Assembly (NCBI RefSeq): GCF_964204865.1
Contig: NC_135260.1
Location: 8,184,001 to 8,248,000 of the forward strand
From: Styela clava
Lineage: Eukaryota > Chordata > Ascidiacea > Stolidobranchia > Styelidae
Direction: 5' to 3'
Length of the DNA: 64,000 nucleotides
Position numbers and translations under genes: made by a program. The notes under the pieces are model-generated. The model saw only the letters and a program-made list of their open reading frames with translations, was not told the origin of the DNA and did not search any database. Positions 13,523 to 25,753 of the stretch are shown here, one piece after another (within the stretch, counting starts at the first letter, position 1; each line of letters opens with the position of its first letter).

Positions 13523-14017
13523 TCAGTTATGATGGAGACAGCCAAGAAGTACATTCTCAGATATCATATTTGCATGCAATTTCAAATCAGTGACGGGTAT
13601 TAAATATATTATTTCTCGCGGAAAGTTTTTTTTTATTGGCATGGCATGTATCAATGTTACGTAATTGGAAATATACTGTGGAATTTTTCCGAATAATCGC
13701 AGTTCAAATACACATGACGTCAAAATCGAGTTTTTGTTTAAATTGAATAAAGCATAATATTGTATTGTATAGCCTCTTTTTTGAATAACAAGCCATGCGT
13801 TATCAATAGTAGTCTGTACACGAGACCCACGCATGGATTGAAACCTGATACATACAGCTCGTACGTAAGTTGCGTAGGCTTGTAATGGAATTTTTTTGCA
13901 AGACAAATAAATGCCAGGAAGATTTGTTTCTATTGAACGCCGTTTAGGAAATATCTCAGTATTATTTCGATATACTCGATAGGTATTATCGAGTTTCTTA
14001 TGATAAATATATGACAT
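13523..14017 (-). CDS. hypothetical intronless ORF, 164 residues
   Basis: An uninterrupted ATG-to-TGA frame of 164 codons in AT-rich DNA, where stops are frequent. A TATATAAATA motif lies about 50 bp upstream (14,066-14,074) and an AATAAA lies 107 bp downstream, which together resemble a compact single-exon gene. The product is basic, rich in Ile, Tyr, Asn and Lys, with several Cys, no clear signal peptide and no domain I recognise. It could equally be a chance frame or an old transposon relic. No function is proposed. Confidence 0.3.
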   Translation of the reverse strand: MSYIYHKKLDNTYRVYRNNTEIFPKRRSIETNLPGIYLSCKKIPLQAYATYVRAVCIRFQSMRGSRVQTTIDNAWLVIQKRGYTIQYYALFNLNKNSILTSCVFELRLFGKIPQYISNYVTLIHAMPIKKNFPREIIYLIPVTDLKLHANMISENVLLGCLHHN

Positions 14018-14065
14018 GAGAGTGGTGACTTCAATGCTAAAATACTTTAGTGCGGTATAGATTTA

Positions 14066-14074
14066 TTTATATAA
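14066..14074 (-). promoter_or_regulatory. candidate TATA box of the 164-residue ORF
   Basis: TATATAAAT on the minus strand, about 50 bp upstream of the ATG at 14,017. Motif and position only. Confidence 0.25.
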
Positions 14075-14391
14075 CTTTAAAACGTATTAGGACACGAACA
14101 GTAAATTAAATACAAAATGGGAATTTCTGACATTATTGATTTCTAACGATCAATCGCTAACCATCGATAAAATAATGTTTTGAAATCCAGCTATGTAACA
14201 TAGTAAAATTTCTTTTTAATGGCATTTGTAACAACATGTGATTTGTGAGAAAGTTGTTTAATAATCATATAAGCACACATGATTTGAATCCTTCTATTAA
14301 ATATTCGAGATGTATTCTGTCATATATTTCAATCCAAATGAGTTATGCAAGAGCAGTCACGCCTAGAATTGCCATGGTATATGGTATAGAT

Positions 14392-14859
14392 CAGGGTGGT
14401 CCAAACCCAGGCCCGCGGGACACATGTGGCCCACCGCTTCATTATCTATGGTTCGTGTCACATTCGGAGAGTAATCAAAAAATCGCATTTCGTGTTGTTT
14501 TGTAATAAAATTAATCAGAAAATCTTTTGACATATTGTTACATCACTAAATTGACTAGTGTTATGGCTAGCTGGGGCAACTAGCGAAGTTGAATGAGGTG
14601 CTTGGCAGTCTAAATTATTATCTGGCTTTCTATCTTTTTGGTCGGGAATATATGCTTACAATATAGGCATTATAGAAAACTAAAAATAGAATGCAGATTA
14701 TATTAGCCTGGGATAGCTATGTCTGATAACTATGTGTTTGCACAATATAAGCGTTTGTTTTGTTTTGCACTGTTTACCTATACTTGGCACTAATGTGGCC
14801 CGCGAAAAATGCAAAAATAATTTTGTGGCCCGCGGAGCCGGCAACCTTGGACCACCCTG
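14392..14859 (+). mobile_element. hAT MITE with perfect 8-bp target duplication
   Basis: 468 bp. The ends are perfect 13-bp inverted repeats (CAGGGTGGTCCAA at the left, its complement at the right), with GGCCCGCGG-type subterminal stretches. It is flanked by the direct repeat GTATAGAT (14,384-14,391 and 14,860-14,867). The 8-bp duplication and CAG terminus are hAT hallmarks. No transposase frame is inside, so it is non-autonomous. Confidence 0.9.
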
Positions 14860-14867
14860 GTATAGAT

Positions 14868-17800
14868 TCTAGAACAAACAGTACCGAGCAGTACCGTCGA
14901 AGAATTGTAAACCGGGCGTAGGGGTAAGTTTGAGCTTGAATTAGGATTAAGCAAACAGCATTTTTCAAAAACACGAGACCAAATCTAAGTATGAGATATG
15001 CTGTATCTATCGTCCCACATGTTTTATATAATCCGCGCGAAATGAAGGGAATGTAGTTCGTTGAGCGCTATCTCGCTGAAATCGATTGGGAGAAATGCAA
15101 TTTCGGACAAGAAGTGTTCATATTGATTGTTTCGCCAGGTAGCCTACTGGCTATTGTGAAGGTGATTTACTTGTTGTAGGGCAAAAAAAGCCTTTCTTTT
15201 TTAATTTATGAATTCAATGTATATACTAGTGAATACTAAATCTAAACCTTGCTGTTTTATCCATTTTCTTATTTCGTCGCGTTTCCGCCAGCAAACTCGG
15301 TACCTTACCCTATACTTACCGATGCGCGACCTTTGTATCCATAATCGAGAATTGCTCCCTCAACCTTTCCTTTTGTGTACAAAATGAGTGCGAATCTTGT
15401 GCTTTCTCACGTGTTGTCGGTCTATTTGTATTTCGAAACATCACACGCAATCGTTTCTCAATTCAAAGCGAATAAACCAACAAAGAAGAATCTTCCATCG
15501 TTACCAAAGCATATCACACTGTTGTACATTGAACATTCCATCAGTTGTCAAGGTTCAATAGTTAGGGTGTTAACCTGACATGGGCAAACTACGAACCGCG
15601 GGCCAAATACGACCCAATGGGTATTCAATCTGGACCACCCGATGCTGCAGCAACCAAACTAAAACCGAATTTTGATGTTCTATCTCAAATAAGTTCATGG
15701 AATTTGTTACGATTGAGATTAAATTTAGTCTTGGCACGAGGCTTATTGTTTTCCACTTTTGTAACACTGTAAATATTGTTCATAAAATGTAACCTTCTGC
15801 GTCACACTCATAAGGCCCGCCAGTCTATAAGGCAAACTTGTTGACCCATGGATAAAAACCTTGCATTATATTAGCATTGCACGGCAGGAAGCTACTCCGA
15901 GGTTACACTATCCCCACCATATAGGCGTTGGAGAATAGTTAAAGAAATGCCAGCGCCTTCAGTCTCTTAAGGGCTGCATAAGAACTTCTTTTGTTCTATG
16001 TGTCAAATGTAGGCTTACTATACGTCTCGGTTTATCCAGGCATTTCCGGTTTTGACAAGCTGTCCCGCCCGGTAGACATGAACTGAACTGAGCAAGAACT
16101 GGTGTATTGTGTCATAGTTAGTATATGTTCATTGCAACGTTAACTTATCTGGCCATCAATATGATAAATAAAAAGCGTAAAAATACCAGGGACAATAATG
16201 TTTTCCTCAAACTAAATAAAAACTAAAAAGAGCTATCACGAGACCGGTATAGCATGTGCGGTTCATGTACTTTGAAACTGAATTCAATACCATGCCGTTA
16301 CCATGGCTTCGCCCGTTTGCGTAGAAAGCCTTTTTGTCAACACGTATAAATATTTAATAATTACACTGTTCGAGTAACAGAGCTGAAATTATTCTGCGAT
16401 TTTGTCATTATGAGTATCAACGTCTATTTCAGTGAAAATCTTATATATATTTCACCGTATTTTTTCGAGTTTAAAGTTTTTTTCCTCGTATTAGATACCA
16501 TTTTTCATTTTCTTAAAAAGTTTGCGTCAAAATTTATTTGAGTATATATAACTAGGAATCTAGCTGGAATATTGGAAATGATGTTGTAATATAAAATAAA
16601 AACTCGATTTAAACCTATGTGTATAAAAGCTCGTTGAACTTGCAAAAAAATAGTTAAGCTATCCACCAAGAATTAATAAGTTTCGTAAACGTGCATTATA
16701 CGTCGTATGACATGATGGTTATACACTCTGTCGTAATATTATCACTCAAGTGTAAAATGTTTTCTCCCTACAATATTGTGCAATATAATAATCTACATTT
16801 TACCTGTTATACAATCCCCCGGGTAAAGCCCTGATATTATACTGATTTCGATAGCAATCTTGATAATGACTAATTTGTGGTCTCTGATTCATTCTTAGTT
16901 CAATATATCTTATTTGCAGATGGAGTTACGATCTATTAACTTGGTTTCAATAAATAACATTTAGGGTAAATTAGGAGTGATGTTTGTTTGGTTTGGCTAT
17001 TAATCACACCACGAGACAATGTTCGTCGCAAAATCAATATATATATATATATTATTCACGTAGTTGTTAAAATGTTTCGGATGTATGACAAATGAATCAC
17101 TCAAGGTAAAGGTAGCCCACGTCATTTTATTGGATTGTTTTAGTAAGTGATAAAGAATGAATGTACATGTTATTAGTATCGTGTGCATTATAAATTATTC
17201 AAGAATTTCGCGGTTTTCTTACCTGTGAACGTCCCCATTAAATACTGTCCGGGCAAGTAAATTTCAACTCATTTTATCAACTTACATCTTCTATATGTAA
17301 CTCGACATTCCAGATATTGCTGATTCTAATATATAATATTGAATTCACAGAACATTTTACATAAATTACAAAGATCTTTACCGCAACTGAGCAAATTCAA
17401 AACATCTAACCCCCATGTCCATGACCTCAGAAATTTGATAACATTACACTCGAGAAGAATATTGGGAAACATACCTAAATTAAACTTGAATTTAGTGAAT
17501 TAGTCTGATAAATCTGGTTGCGAATATTTGAAGATATCTTGTATATAATTAAATGATCAGACAAATAACTTTATATTTCCATGTCAAGATCATGTTCTAC
17601 AATACATTTATCTTTTCTAAATATGATTAAAGATTCTCATTGTTCTTGTCCTAAACTAAAATTGAAAAAAGGTACATCAGAGAATATGAACAAACATAGC
17701 AAAACCAGCTTTACATTTTTAGTAATCACATGTTTCGACATTATTTGTTACAATTCCTGATTTATTTTACATTTGTATTTACGTTACTGCCTCAAAGTTC

Positions 17801-18082
17801 AAATTAAAATTCATAATCAGATTACGAAGTAGATAGGTGTTCGATAACCTATAGAGCATCAAGTATAAGTATATAAAGAAGTGAGAATGGGAGATAATAA
17901 TTAAGCAGCAGTACATATTACAAATTAATATCCTTAAACATAAAAATTAACTTGCATCATTTCAACAGCAGAAATATAATCAGATTTACATTTATGTATG
18001 TGGATATTTCAAACGTTTTGGCACAAATTACACATATCTTGTCTGGATACATTGCACAATACATAAATGGATAGGGATGCAT
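14868..18082. other. spacer between IAP gene 1 and the lipocalin
   Basis: No coding segment recognised. It holds one degenerate transposon candidate (15,579-15,850), a short TA microsatellite near 17,037-17,052 and otherwise AT-rich sequence. Confidence 0.45.
15579..15850 (+). mobile_element. degenerate hAT-like MITE candidate
   Basis: The left end CATGGGCAAACTACG and right end (complement CATGGGTCAACAAGTTTG) are similar, and both are followed inward by GCCCGC / CCGCGGGCC stretches. No 8-bp target duplication is visible, so the termini may be wrong or decayed. Confidence 0.35.
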
Positions 18083-20985
18083 CTACTGTATAACAACATC
18101 TATTTTTGGCGGTTGCTCGGGTAGGGGCTCGTAACCATCCTCGAAGTCAGCACATTCAGAAAGATGCATCGCAAGCTCATCCCATCCTTCACCGATATCA
18201 GATAAAGTATCCATCAATCTTTTAAACTGCTCTGATGACACGTGTGCGTCTCTTGAATACACTACAATTTTGTTACGAACTGTAACATAAATGAATTATT
18301 TCACACATAGTGGAAAATATTAACTTAGTAATATACCACTGAAGCATATCTCACATGTAGTAATGCTTAAAAGTAATACTGAAAATAAAAACAGCAAGAC
18401 AGTAAACCTAATATTTTTTCTGAACAATATCTTCATAGTGAAGTTTTTGCAAGAATATGATTGAATAAAATAATAAAGAATTCTAATTGACTCACCGTTT
18501 TCTTGCATCAACATAATCATAAAATTATCGTAGTCAGTGATCATTACATATTTTCCATTGAACATGTCTTCGATAAACCTGATTTCTAGAAAATAAAAAA
18601 TTTATCGGCGGGGTAGCTTCTCGTTAACAGGAGATGAACACCAGTTTGTCACAGTATTGCATAGTTTTTTTAATAAATTAACTGAATATTATATATGTTT
18701 AAATACGATCACATTGTCTCGTGCATGCGGTATGTTTTTTCCAGTTCCAGTTTACACGTGGAAAAAAATTTCGCCCAGTTCAGTCGATATTGTATGTCAA
18801 ATAGCCCAATGAAACGGTGGATAATATTTAAAGGTTTATTATTATGGTTTAATAGAATTGGTAATCTTAATCCGTATTGGAGGAGCAATCTGAGCGTCCA
18901 TTTAATTTTGTTTTCGACTGTACCAATAATGAATTTCTCGTTATTCACTGCAATATAATATTATATATAGTAATCAAAAAATAATAATAGAGACACGTAC
19001 GACGTTTGCTTTCTCTATCTCTCTCACCAAAACTGCCATCCCCGCTAAATGTTGTCCACCTGGTACCAGAGCCGGACCCATAATTCGGTCCGTCGTCAAC
19101 TTGATAGCCAGGTCCGGTATTTGGAATAAAGCTTTGCTCTGAACCATAATTCGACATTCCATTGCCCGAATAGAACCCGCCATTGTCCAGGTTTCCATAA
19201 CCATCTCCAGACCCATATCTAGGGCCAGAATTGTAGCCAGGTCCATCGCCAGTCATGTAACCCATCATGTCCCCGAGTCCGCCTAGGAGGTCGTATCCCG
19301 AACCGTAATTTCCCTCGGACCCGTCATCACTGCCTTTTTCGTAATATGGCATAATCCTAGGTTCAGAAGCCGGTCCTGCATATTCATAATTGGACCCTTG
19401 TCTTCCGTATCCTGTCGTACATAAAAATGGGTTGAAATAATCAATAACAATTCCTGGCGTGAATACAACGAATTGACTAACTTCAGAGCCGAACTTTTAA
19501 GCCGGTTCGCTATTTTATAGGGTACAGACTTCACAAGTTGAAATGAAGCACTAATAATCATCGAATTTATTTTGTTCGGAAAAAGTGGAATTGGCCAAAA
19601 GTATTGCCATTCTATTTTTTACGTGCATTCTAGCATTTACGACGTAGATTAAAATATTGAAAAGTTATGCAAAAAACAATATGTTTGTATGATTTACCTT
19701 GGAAGTCTTCCCATTCATATTTACATCCATACTTCTTACCACGAATTCGCATTTTACGATAAGATTTTTGCCTACAAAATACAACGAACTTGAATTTGAG
19801 TTTACTACGACAACTAGTGGATTAACTGTCTTATACAAATCACATTTTAACCCGGTACACAAACCGCCTAGGATACCCTTCGTTTGGACAATCGCGACCA
19901 ATTGATATCCAATCAATTAAGATTTGCTTAATCTTCCAATATATGTACAATAGAACGATACAAGTAAAAACAAATGACCTCATTGATCTTACTTCCCTGA
20001 AAAAGTGCTATGTGTTTGTTGCTCATCATTATATATATATATTATATAGTCATCGCACTACATTCTGTACTAAAGGAGATTATTGTACCGTTTTTCTTAC
20101 CCAATATTGTATTCAATTATTTCGACTTCCATCATTTCATTCCCTCCCTTAATTTTATTCATTCCGAAACATTTTCCGTCGTCAGGATATTCCAAAGATG
20201 ACATAATTTGGTACCATCGGCCTGAAGCCTGCAGAGAATGAGAAAATAAGGACCGAGTTTTGGTAAACACGATGGATTACTTTGTTTCAAACAGAACATC
20301 TTTCCCAGAAATAAAAACAAACAATTTTTGCAGTACGTTGCGATATCGAAGTCTTTTTCAAGTAATGAGCCGAAAATGCCCAAAACCGAGAAAATACTTC
20401 ACTCATCACTTTAAAGTGTGTTATCATCTGTTCTACACAAATAAAAATTTGGCGTAGTTCTTGCACAAAAAAAGCTTAGTTATTCTTTCTGAAGGTGAGT
20501 CCGGTTCGAAAGTTAGTGTGAGCTAATAATTTTTATAAATACTGATCACCAACTGATACTGATTATACCAACGGTTTTTATCTGATTTGTCGAATTTCCA
20601 CAGCGCTTATATGCATTTCGAAATATTTTAAATCTATTAATTTTACATTAAACGTCCGATGCAAATCTATCAGTACATTGTCTAATATTATGCGTGATAT
20701 TATATAAGTTTAATGAAAAGCATCGCATTTATCGGATTTTTACCTTTTCACATTATTTTCTAACGATAATATCAAATTCAAACTGTTTTTTTGAGATACC
20801 TTGTCCCAATCGATTTCCTCCTGGGATGGCAAAGTACATTTCCTTTTATTTGCAGAGTTACCTGGGGGCTCAACTTTAGGTGGAGATGAAAATTCATTGG
20901 TGTAAACAGGTATAGGTGTGACGAAATTGATTTCAAATATTACAAAAACTACTGCAAGCATCTCAAATCGTTTCATGCGTGCCAT
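18083..20985 (-). CDS. secreted lipocalin with a Gly/Tyr/Ser-rich cassette exon
   Basis: Six exons on the minus strand: 20985-20800, 20228-20101, 19771-19698, 19411-19001, 18585-18496, 18279-18083. All are GT-AG with matching phases and give 361 residues. Residues 1 to about 24 form a hydrophobic signal peptide. G65-R-W67-Y is the lipocalin SCR1 G-x-W motif directly after the first intron. T283-D-Y285 is the SCR2 motif, and a helix-like C-terminal segment follows the last strand. Cysteines at 50, 82, about 119 and near the C-terminus fit the usual two disulphides. Lipocalins carry small hydrophobic ligands outside cells. Exon 4 (411 nt, residues 130-266) is a low-complexity GPGY / YGSG-type segment placed between predicted strands. 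It is flanked by two phase-1 introns and so can be skipped in frame, leaving a normal 224-residue lipocalin. Ligand unknown. The family call is firm. Confidence 0.85.
19001..19411 (-). other. symmetric phase 1-1 cassette exon (Gly/Tyr/Ser-rich)
   Basis: Exon 4 of the lipocalin. It encodes 137 residues dominated by Gly, Tyr, Ser, Asp and Asn, with repeated GPGY, YGSG and NYGS units. It contains no lipocalin motif. Exact divisibility by three and equal flanking phases make inclusion or skipping both frame-preserving. Confidence 0.75.
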
Positions 20986-21057
20986 AATTCTCTCCGTTCA
21001 GAAAACACTGGAACCTTCCTAAACTAAACTAAATGAATCTTTGGAATACATCCACGA

Positions 21058-21064
21058 CTTTATA
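21058..21064 (-). promoter_or_regulatory. candidate TATA box of the lipocalin
   Basis: TATAAAG on the minus strand, about 73 bp upstream of the start codon at 20,985, a spacing like that of IAP gene 1. Confidence 0.4.
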
Positions 21065-21069
21065 CATCT

Positions 21070-22900
21070 CGCTATTATAATTACTATGGAACTTTGGTCA
21101 AGCACCGTAGATATAATATCCATATCCCATGGAGGATATCCGTCATTGAAATGCAATATGGAGTTTGAACTATTTTAACGAATAATTCTGATGATCCCGT
21201 TATATGTCATTTTTAGGACAGAATTACGAACTTACGCATTTCTAATATCTCCTCCCCAAAAACTGTTTTTTTAGCTACCAACTGACCATACATTACATTC
21301 AATTAAATTATTTTTTTCCTTACCCACTTTTTACGAATTTCATACTTAATTTAGGGAATAACCCTGAAATAATTTTGAAATTCGAATTGATTATTTTAAC
21401 TAAATTCATCGTTCACATATATTGATAGAATTGTGTAGTGTATTGTACGTATCAAAATCGAACTGCAAACCAATGAAAGCTACAACGACTTCCCCCAACA
21501 TTCGTGTAGAATTTCACGCTGATGCAATTGCGGTAATGCTTGGTGTTGCAAAACCAGTTCGGTCTTCATACAATCCTCCTGATTCAATTTTTCTTTGTAA
21601 ATGGCAGAGCTGTCATACCATCCCAATACGCATTTACCACAGTTCTTATGCTTAATGTAATTTTTGGCCGGAAATATGAACCGCATATGTATATATATTA
21701 CTTGTATTGCTTACTGAATATAAGTTGAATCATTGAACATATGTAAAACAAATATTCAAAGCGGGATAAATGTAAGATCCAAGCTAAGACTGCGATACAA
21801 ATGGATTTCCGGTTGCGATGACCTTTGGTATTCTGTGATCATCCAGCAAAGAAGTAATAATGTTTACAGTTGAAATGAGCCTCAATCATAAATGAGGATT
21901 TCCTGTTAGAACATTTTTGTAAAGTTATAACATCATGATACAATTAAAGATAATTAAAGTGATAAATTAACATCTTTATATTTTCCACTCGAATTATATT
22001 TTATGGAATATTCAGTGGAGCGAACATGTTATTCAAGTTCCAACTGGACGATCTCGTATTGGTTTAGACTGCCTTGAACAAGTAAAATCCTAATTTTTAT
22101 TGAAAAAAAAAAAAAAAAATTGCTCAACGTTATTATACTTAATCGGGAATACAGACTTCCCTTACAACCATGGGTGCCGAATACAAAATTTCGGATTGTA
22201 AAACATTTACGGTGATAATTTAAGATGGACACAAATCTAGCTTATTTAAGGTTTCTAGTCGAACTCTTTGGTTTTATTCACATTCAGAAATACGTACCTG
22301 TAACGCCCTTCATTTTCGATTTATTACGTAAGCAGACTGAGGTAATCAGGGTATTGATGAGAACTTCCGGTACCGTGGCCATGACAAAGATTGTAGTCAC
22401 AATACAATATTCTACTAAAAAAAGCAGTCAGATCAAATAGGATTTGTAACACCCAATCATATCCACGTACCAGGCGATCATTTTGTTACTCGCAAAACTG
22501 GCCCTTAATCAGTGCTTACTGTAAGCCCGATAACTATTGAACCCCGCCCTATCATGTAGTTGCATTGAATACTATATGATTCTAGTTATTTTGTCAGTTT
22601 TTCTATATATCATTCTCGTCCCATTATTTTTGTCACGCATTTCACAATGCAGCCTGGATTATTGATTGTCGCAATTTATATCTGTGCACTTACAAGTTTG
22701 AGGTTTGACATGGCAGGTTGATGTTAGGCCGGGGGCGATAACACTGATCGTGGTCCTAACTTTTCGTTCCAGAATTTCATATTTTTGTTTTCATAATCTG
22801 TGGTTTCATTGGCTTAAACTTCATCAGCTGCTGATTGCAGTCTAAGATTCGAGGAACAAACGAATTTAAAAAAATAACTTCGTCAATTATAGCAGAGAGA
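21070..22900. other. spacer between the lipocalin and TPMT-like genes
   Basis: Mostly AT-rich. One minus-strand open segment (about 21,480-21,660) has coding-like composition and paired cysteines but no recognisable family or splice partners. No transposon ends were identified. Confidence 0.4.
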
Positions 22901-22902
22901 AT

Positions 22903-22965
22903 ATGCTTTCAAATTTAGATAATGATACCCCGGACGCCCAATCGGACCTTGGTTTTAATCGATCT
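22903..22965 (+). other. possible leader exon of the TPMT-like gene
   Basis: A 21-codon ATG frame ending at the strong donor T|GTAAGC. Joining phase 0 to the AG at 23,070-23,071 extends the methyltransferase in frame. Joining to the stronger acceptor at 23,013-23,014 makes a short upstream ORF instead. RNA would decide. Confidence 0.4.
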
Positions 22966-23053
22966 GTAAGCAAACATCCTTAGTATCGACCTCATTTTCG
23001 CATATTTGTTACAGAAAAACGTAAAATTTTAATTTATTTGTGCTATTATAAAA

Positions 23054-24940
23054 ATGTCCAGCACTGTCCAGAATATTGGATCAGAAATGTCGCTAGAGGA
23101 ATGGGAAAACGTCTACTGGAAGAAAGATTTTACACCGTTCCACAAAACCGACGGACCTCACACGTAATATATATACTAAATAATAGAAAAAGTGGGAAAA
23201 CTTTTTTAAGAGCCTGGAGCCAAGAAGTTATGGGCCCCAATGAGTACACGATAGATGCCCATTTCATCGATTATACTTTCTAGTGTTTTATTGCAGGTTG
23301 TTGATTGAATTCTATGATTTTATATTCGGATTGAAACAAAGACATCGTATATTTGTCCCGTTATGTGGAAAAACTAAAAGCATGTTGTGGTATGTACTTT
23401 TCTTTAACTAATACTTACCGGTACCCACATCACACTATCCAATGCCTACATATCCAGTTAGAACTGCATTCTTAGCGTTGCAGATTCATGACTTAGTTGT
23501 GCAAGAGACAGTAGTCGCGACCAGAAAACACCCAGGGTTGGTTTACCTGGGCTTGTAATGGTAACAGGCATCAACTTCTCGTGAAAAATATGAGTAGCCA
23601 TGTTGAAAGTGGTTTCCCTTCCTTTTGCTCAAGTCGTTGAACCGAAGTTTCCGACCTGAAATTATCGCTTCGTTTATGCTATCCCACAATATATTGAAGT
23701 ATCCTAATGTTATTTAGGTTGGCAAGCAAAGGTCATGATGTTGTTGGACTTGAATATTCACCGATAGCAGTGAAAAGTTTTTTTGACGATAATGGTTTGC
23801 TTTTCGAATGCTCTGACCATACCAACAGCAAACTAAAGATTTTCAAGGTTTGTTTAAATTTTATGTTTATTGACTTGAAATGCTTTCCATCTTTCATATA
23901 TATAGCTATAACAAAACGTGAAAACACCGATATATACTCACAATTCCTTGATGTAAAATTCTGTAAGTTCATAATCGATTTTAACTCAGATTAGTATTGT
24001 ATCGGAGGTTCTATTTAATCATTCAGGCTGTAGGATTGAATATCACAATTTTCCAAGGCGATATATTTGATGCAAATGCACAAGTTCTGGGTACATTTGA
24101 CGTCATTTGGGATAGAGGAAGTTTCACGTCAATTTATCCTCCCAAAAGGCCAAGGTAAACGAGATATATATACTTGAAAACAATATTTGATCGTTGACAT
24201 ATACATATCACGGAAGCGTGATATATGTGAGATATTGACAGGGGAGGGCAGCCACCCCGGGCATCACGTTGTAGAGGTGCGTTTGTTGGTTAGCTTGATG
24301 AATTAATTCATAGCTTCTCAGAGTGCTCCGTGCGATTTTTTCCATTTCAATAAATTTGTTGTGGATCTCCGTAAATAATTGTCAACCGCTTCAGGGGCTC
24401 CATAACACCAGAAGTTTGAGAACCCTTTGATTTAAATAATAATATTGCAAATATTTGACTCTTCCTTGACCTTTAATTCATTCAATCACACGTATAACAT
24501 CTATAATTTGTTTTTCCCCCAAATTATTTTCAAGTTAGTTTAAGTTAAGTTTAAATATATAAGAGGCATCATTTTCAGAAACTGGCCCCGGCAGCAGAAA
24601 AGTTTGGCACGCTCCTGGTTATTGTATAAATATATATGAAATCACTGATATATCAATATGGTGGTAAAAAATGTTAATACATGATATGCTGTTTACGTAC
24701 AGTGTGATTTTTATCCAAAATAGGTATCTTGAATTGATGAGATCCATACTTGAAAAGAGTGGTTCATACATGTTAAACTCATTTCATTTTGAAGCAATTC
24801 ATAAAGGGCCACCATACCATGTTGAGACTGATATCTTGCACAAAATGGCAGGTGATATTCTTACTAAATTATATAAAAATTGGAAATTAGGCATTGACTA
24901 TGATTTTATTCGATGCAAACAATTACAAAATTATTTATAG
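23054..24940 (+). CDS. thiopurine S-methyltransferase-like SAM-dependent methyltransferase
   Basis: Exons 23054-23163, 23297-23389, 23718-23847, 24027-24154, 24724-24940 close in frame to 225 residues. The family methylates thiol groups of small molecules using SAM. Order of motifs: an N-terminal E-E-W...W region; the SAM-binding loop VPLCGK (residues 55-60) with a downstream Trp; the acidic strand end VVGLEYS; then WDRGSF, the family's WDRG motif; and a short C-terminal strand region. Human TPMT is 245 residues, so this is near full length. An ATG at 22,903 opens a 21-codon segment ending at a strong donor (22,966). It could join in frame at 23,072 to give 240 residues, or be a leader with a short upstream ORF if the better acceptor at 23,014 is used. 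Substrate unknown, as TPMT relatives vary. Confidence 0.85.
24290..24429 (-). mobile_element. hAT-like terminal remnant in TPMT-like intron
   Basis: Read on the minus strand, the segment starts CAAAGGGTTCTCAAACTTCT, close to the common hAT end with GGTTCTCAAACTT, and continues with GGAGCCCCTGAAGCGG. No partner end was found. It lies in the last intron. Confidence 0.35.
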
Positions 24941-25156
24941 AATGAATACCTTATCTTATATACGCAAAGGACATGGTTCAAGAACGTTTTGGTCGATTTT
25001 GTTTAATTCGTATCTATTTGCATTATGCTCCTAAGTGAAATCATCGACTTTCTTCATATGAAATAGTATCATAAAATCATCTGTTTTTGTGTAGAAACCT
25101 GAATAGGTTATACCATGAAAGTCTTGGGTGTTGAAACTACATTCTTTGAAAGTGAC

Positions 25157-25162
25157 AATAAA
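25157..25162 (+). terminator. candidate polyadenylation signal, TPMT-like gene
   Basis: AATAAA about 215 bp after the stop codon, followed by a short T-rich stretch. Confidence 0.35.
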
Positions 25163-25753
25163 CCCATCTGTTTTCAGATGGAATGTTTGACAGCAAGGTT
25201 CTCCTGTCAAAGAAAAGCCCGGACTGGATTGTTTCGGGGAGTGAGTTACACAGTGTTCTGATAAAACTTACCATTTCGAAATAAAAATCTAATTTTAAAA
25301 CTTGCACTGAATAAATGAACATACACACACACATATACTATTACTCATTACATTCGACCTCGCTTTGGACAGCCAAAGATTTCATTACTTAGGCATAGGA
25401 TGCATTCAAGAAATTCGCCAACAAGCGCTTGTCAAACGCTTAAACTGCATGAAGACTTGGGATATCGATTGGTCCCCAATTGCGACTTCACATAAATTGT
25501 GCCTAATTGATGTGATATATCGTAGTAGTATATATTTACGGATATATATAACTTGAAATGTGGACATGACAACTTGGTGGTATCTGAATTTCTCAAAGGC
25601 CTATATATTGAAGTTTTTGGGATAAAACATCTTTTATAGAACAGCTTCCATAATGATATCTGCTGAATGAAATATCTAGCGGATATGATAGTATGTAGTC
25701 ATCTATGACGATGGGCGGCTTGGTGAGTCTGTAGGGTACAGGGTAGATGTAGC

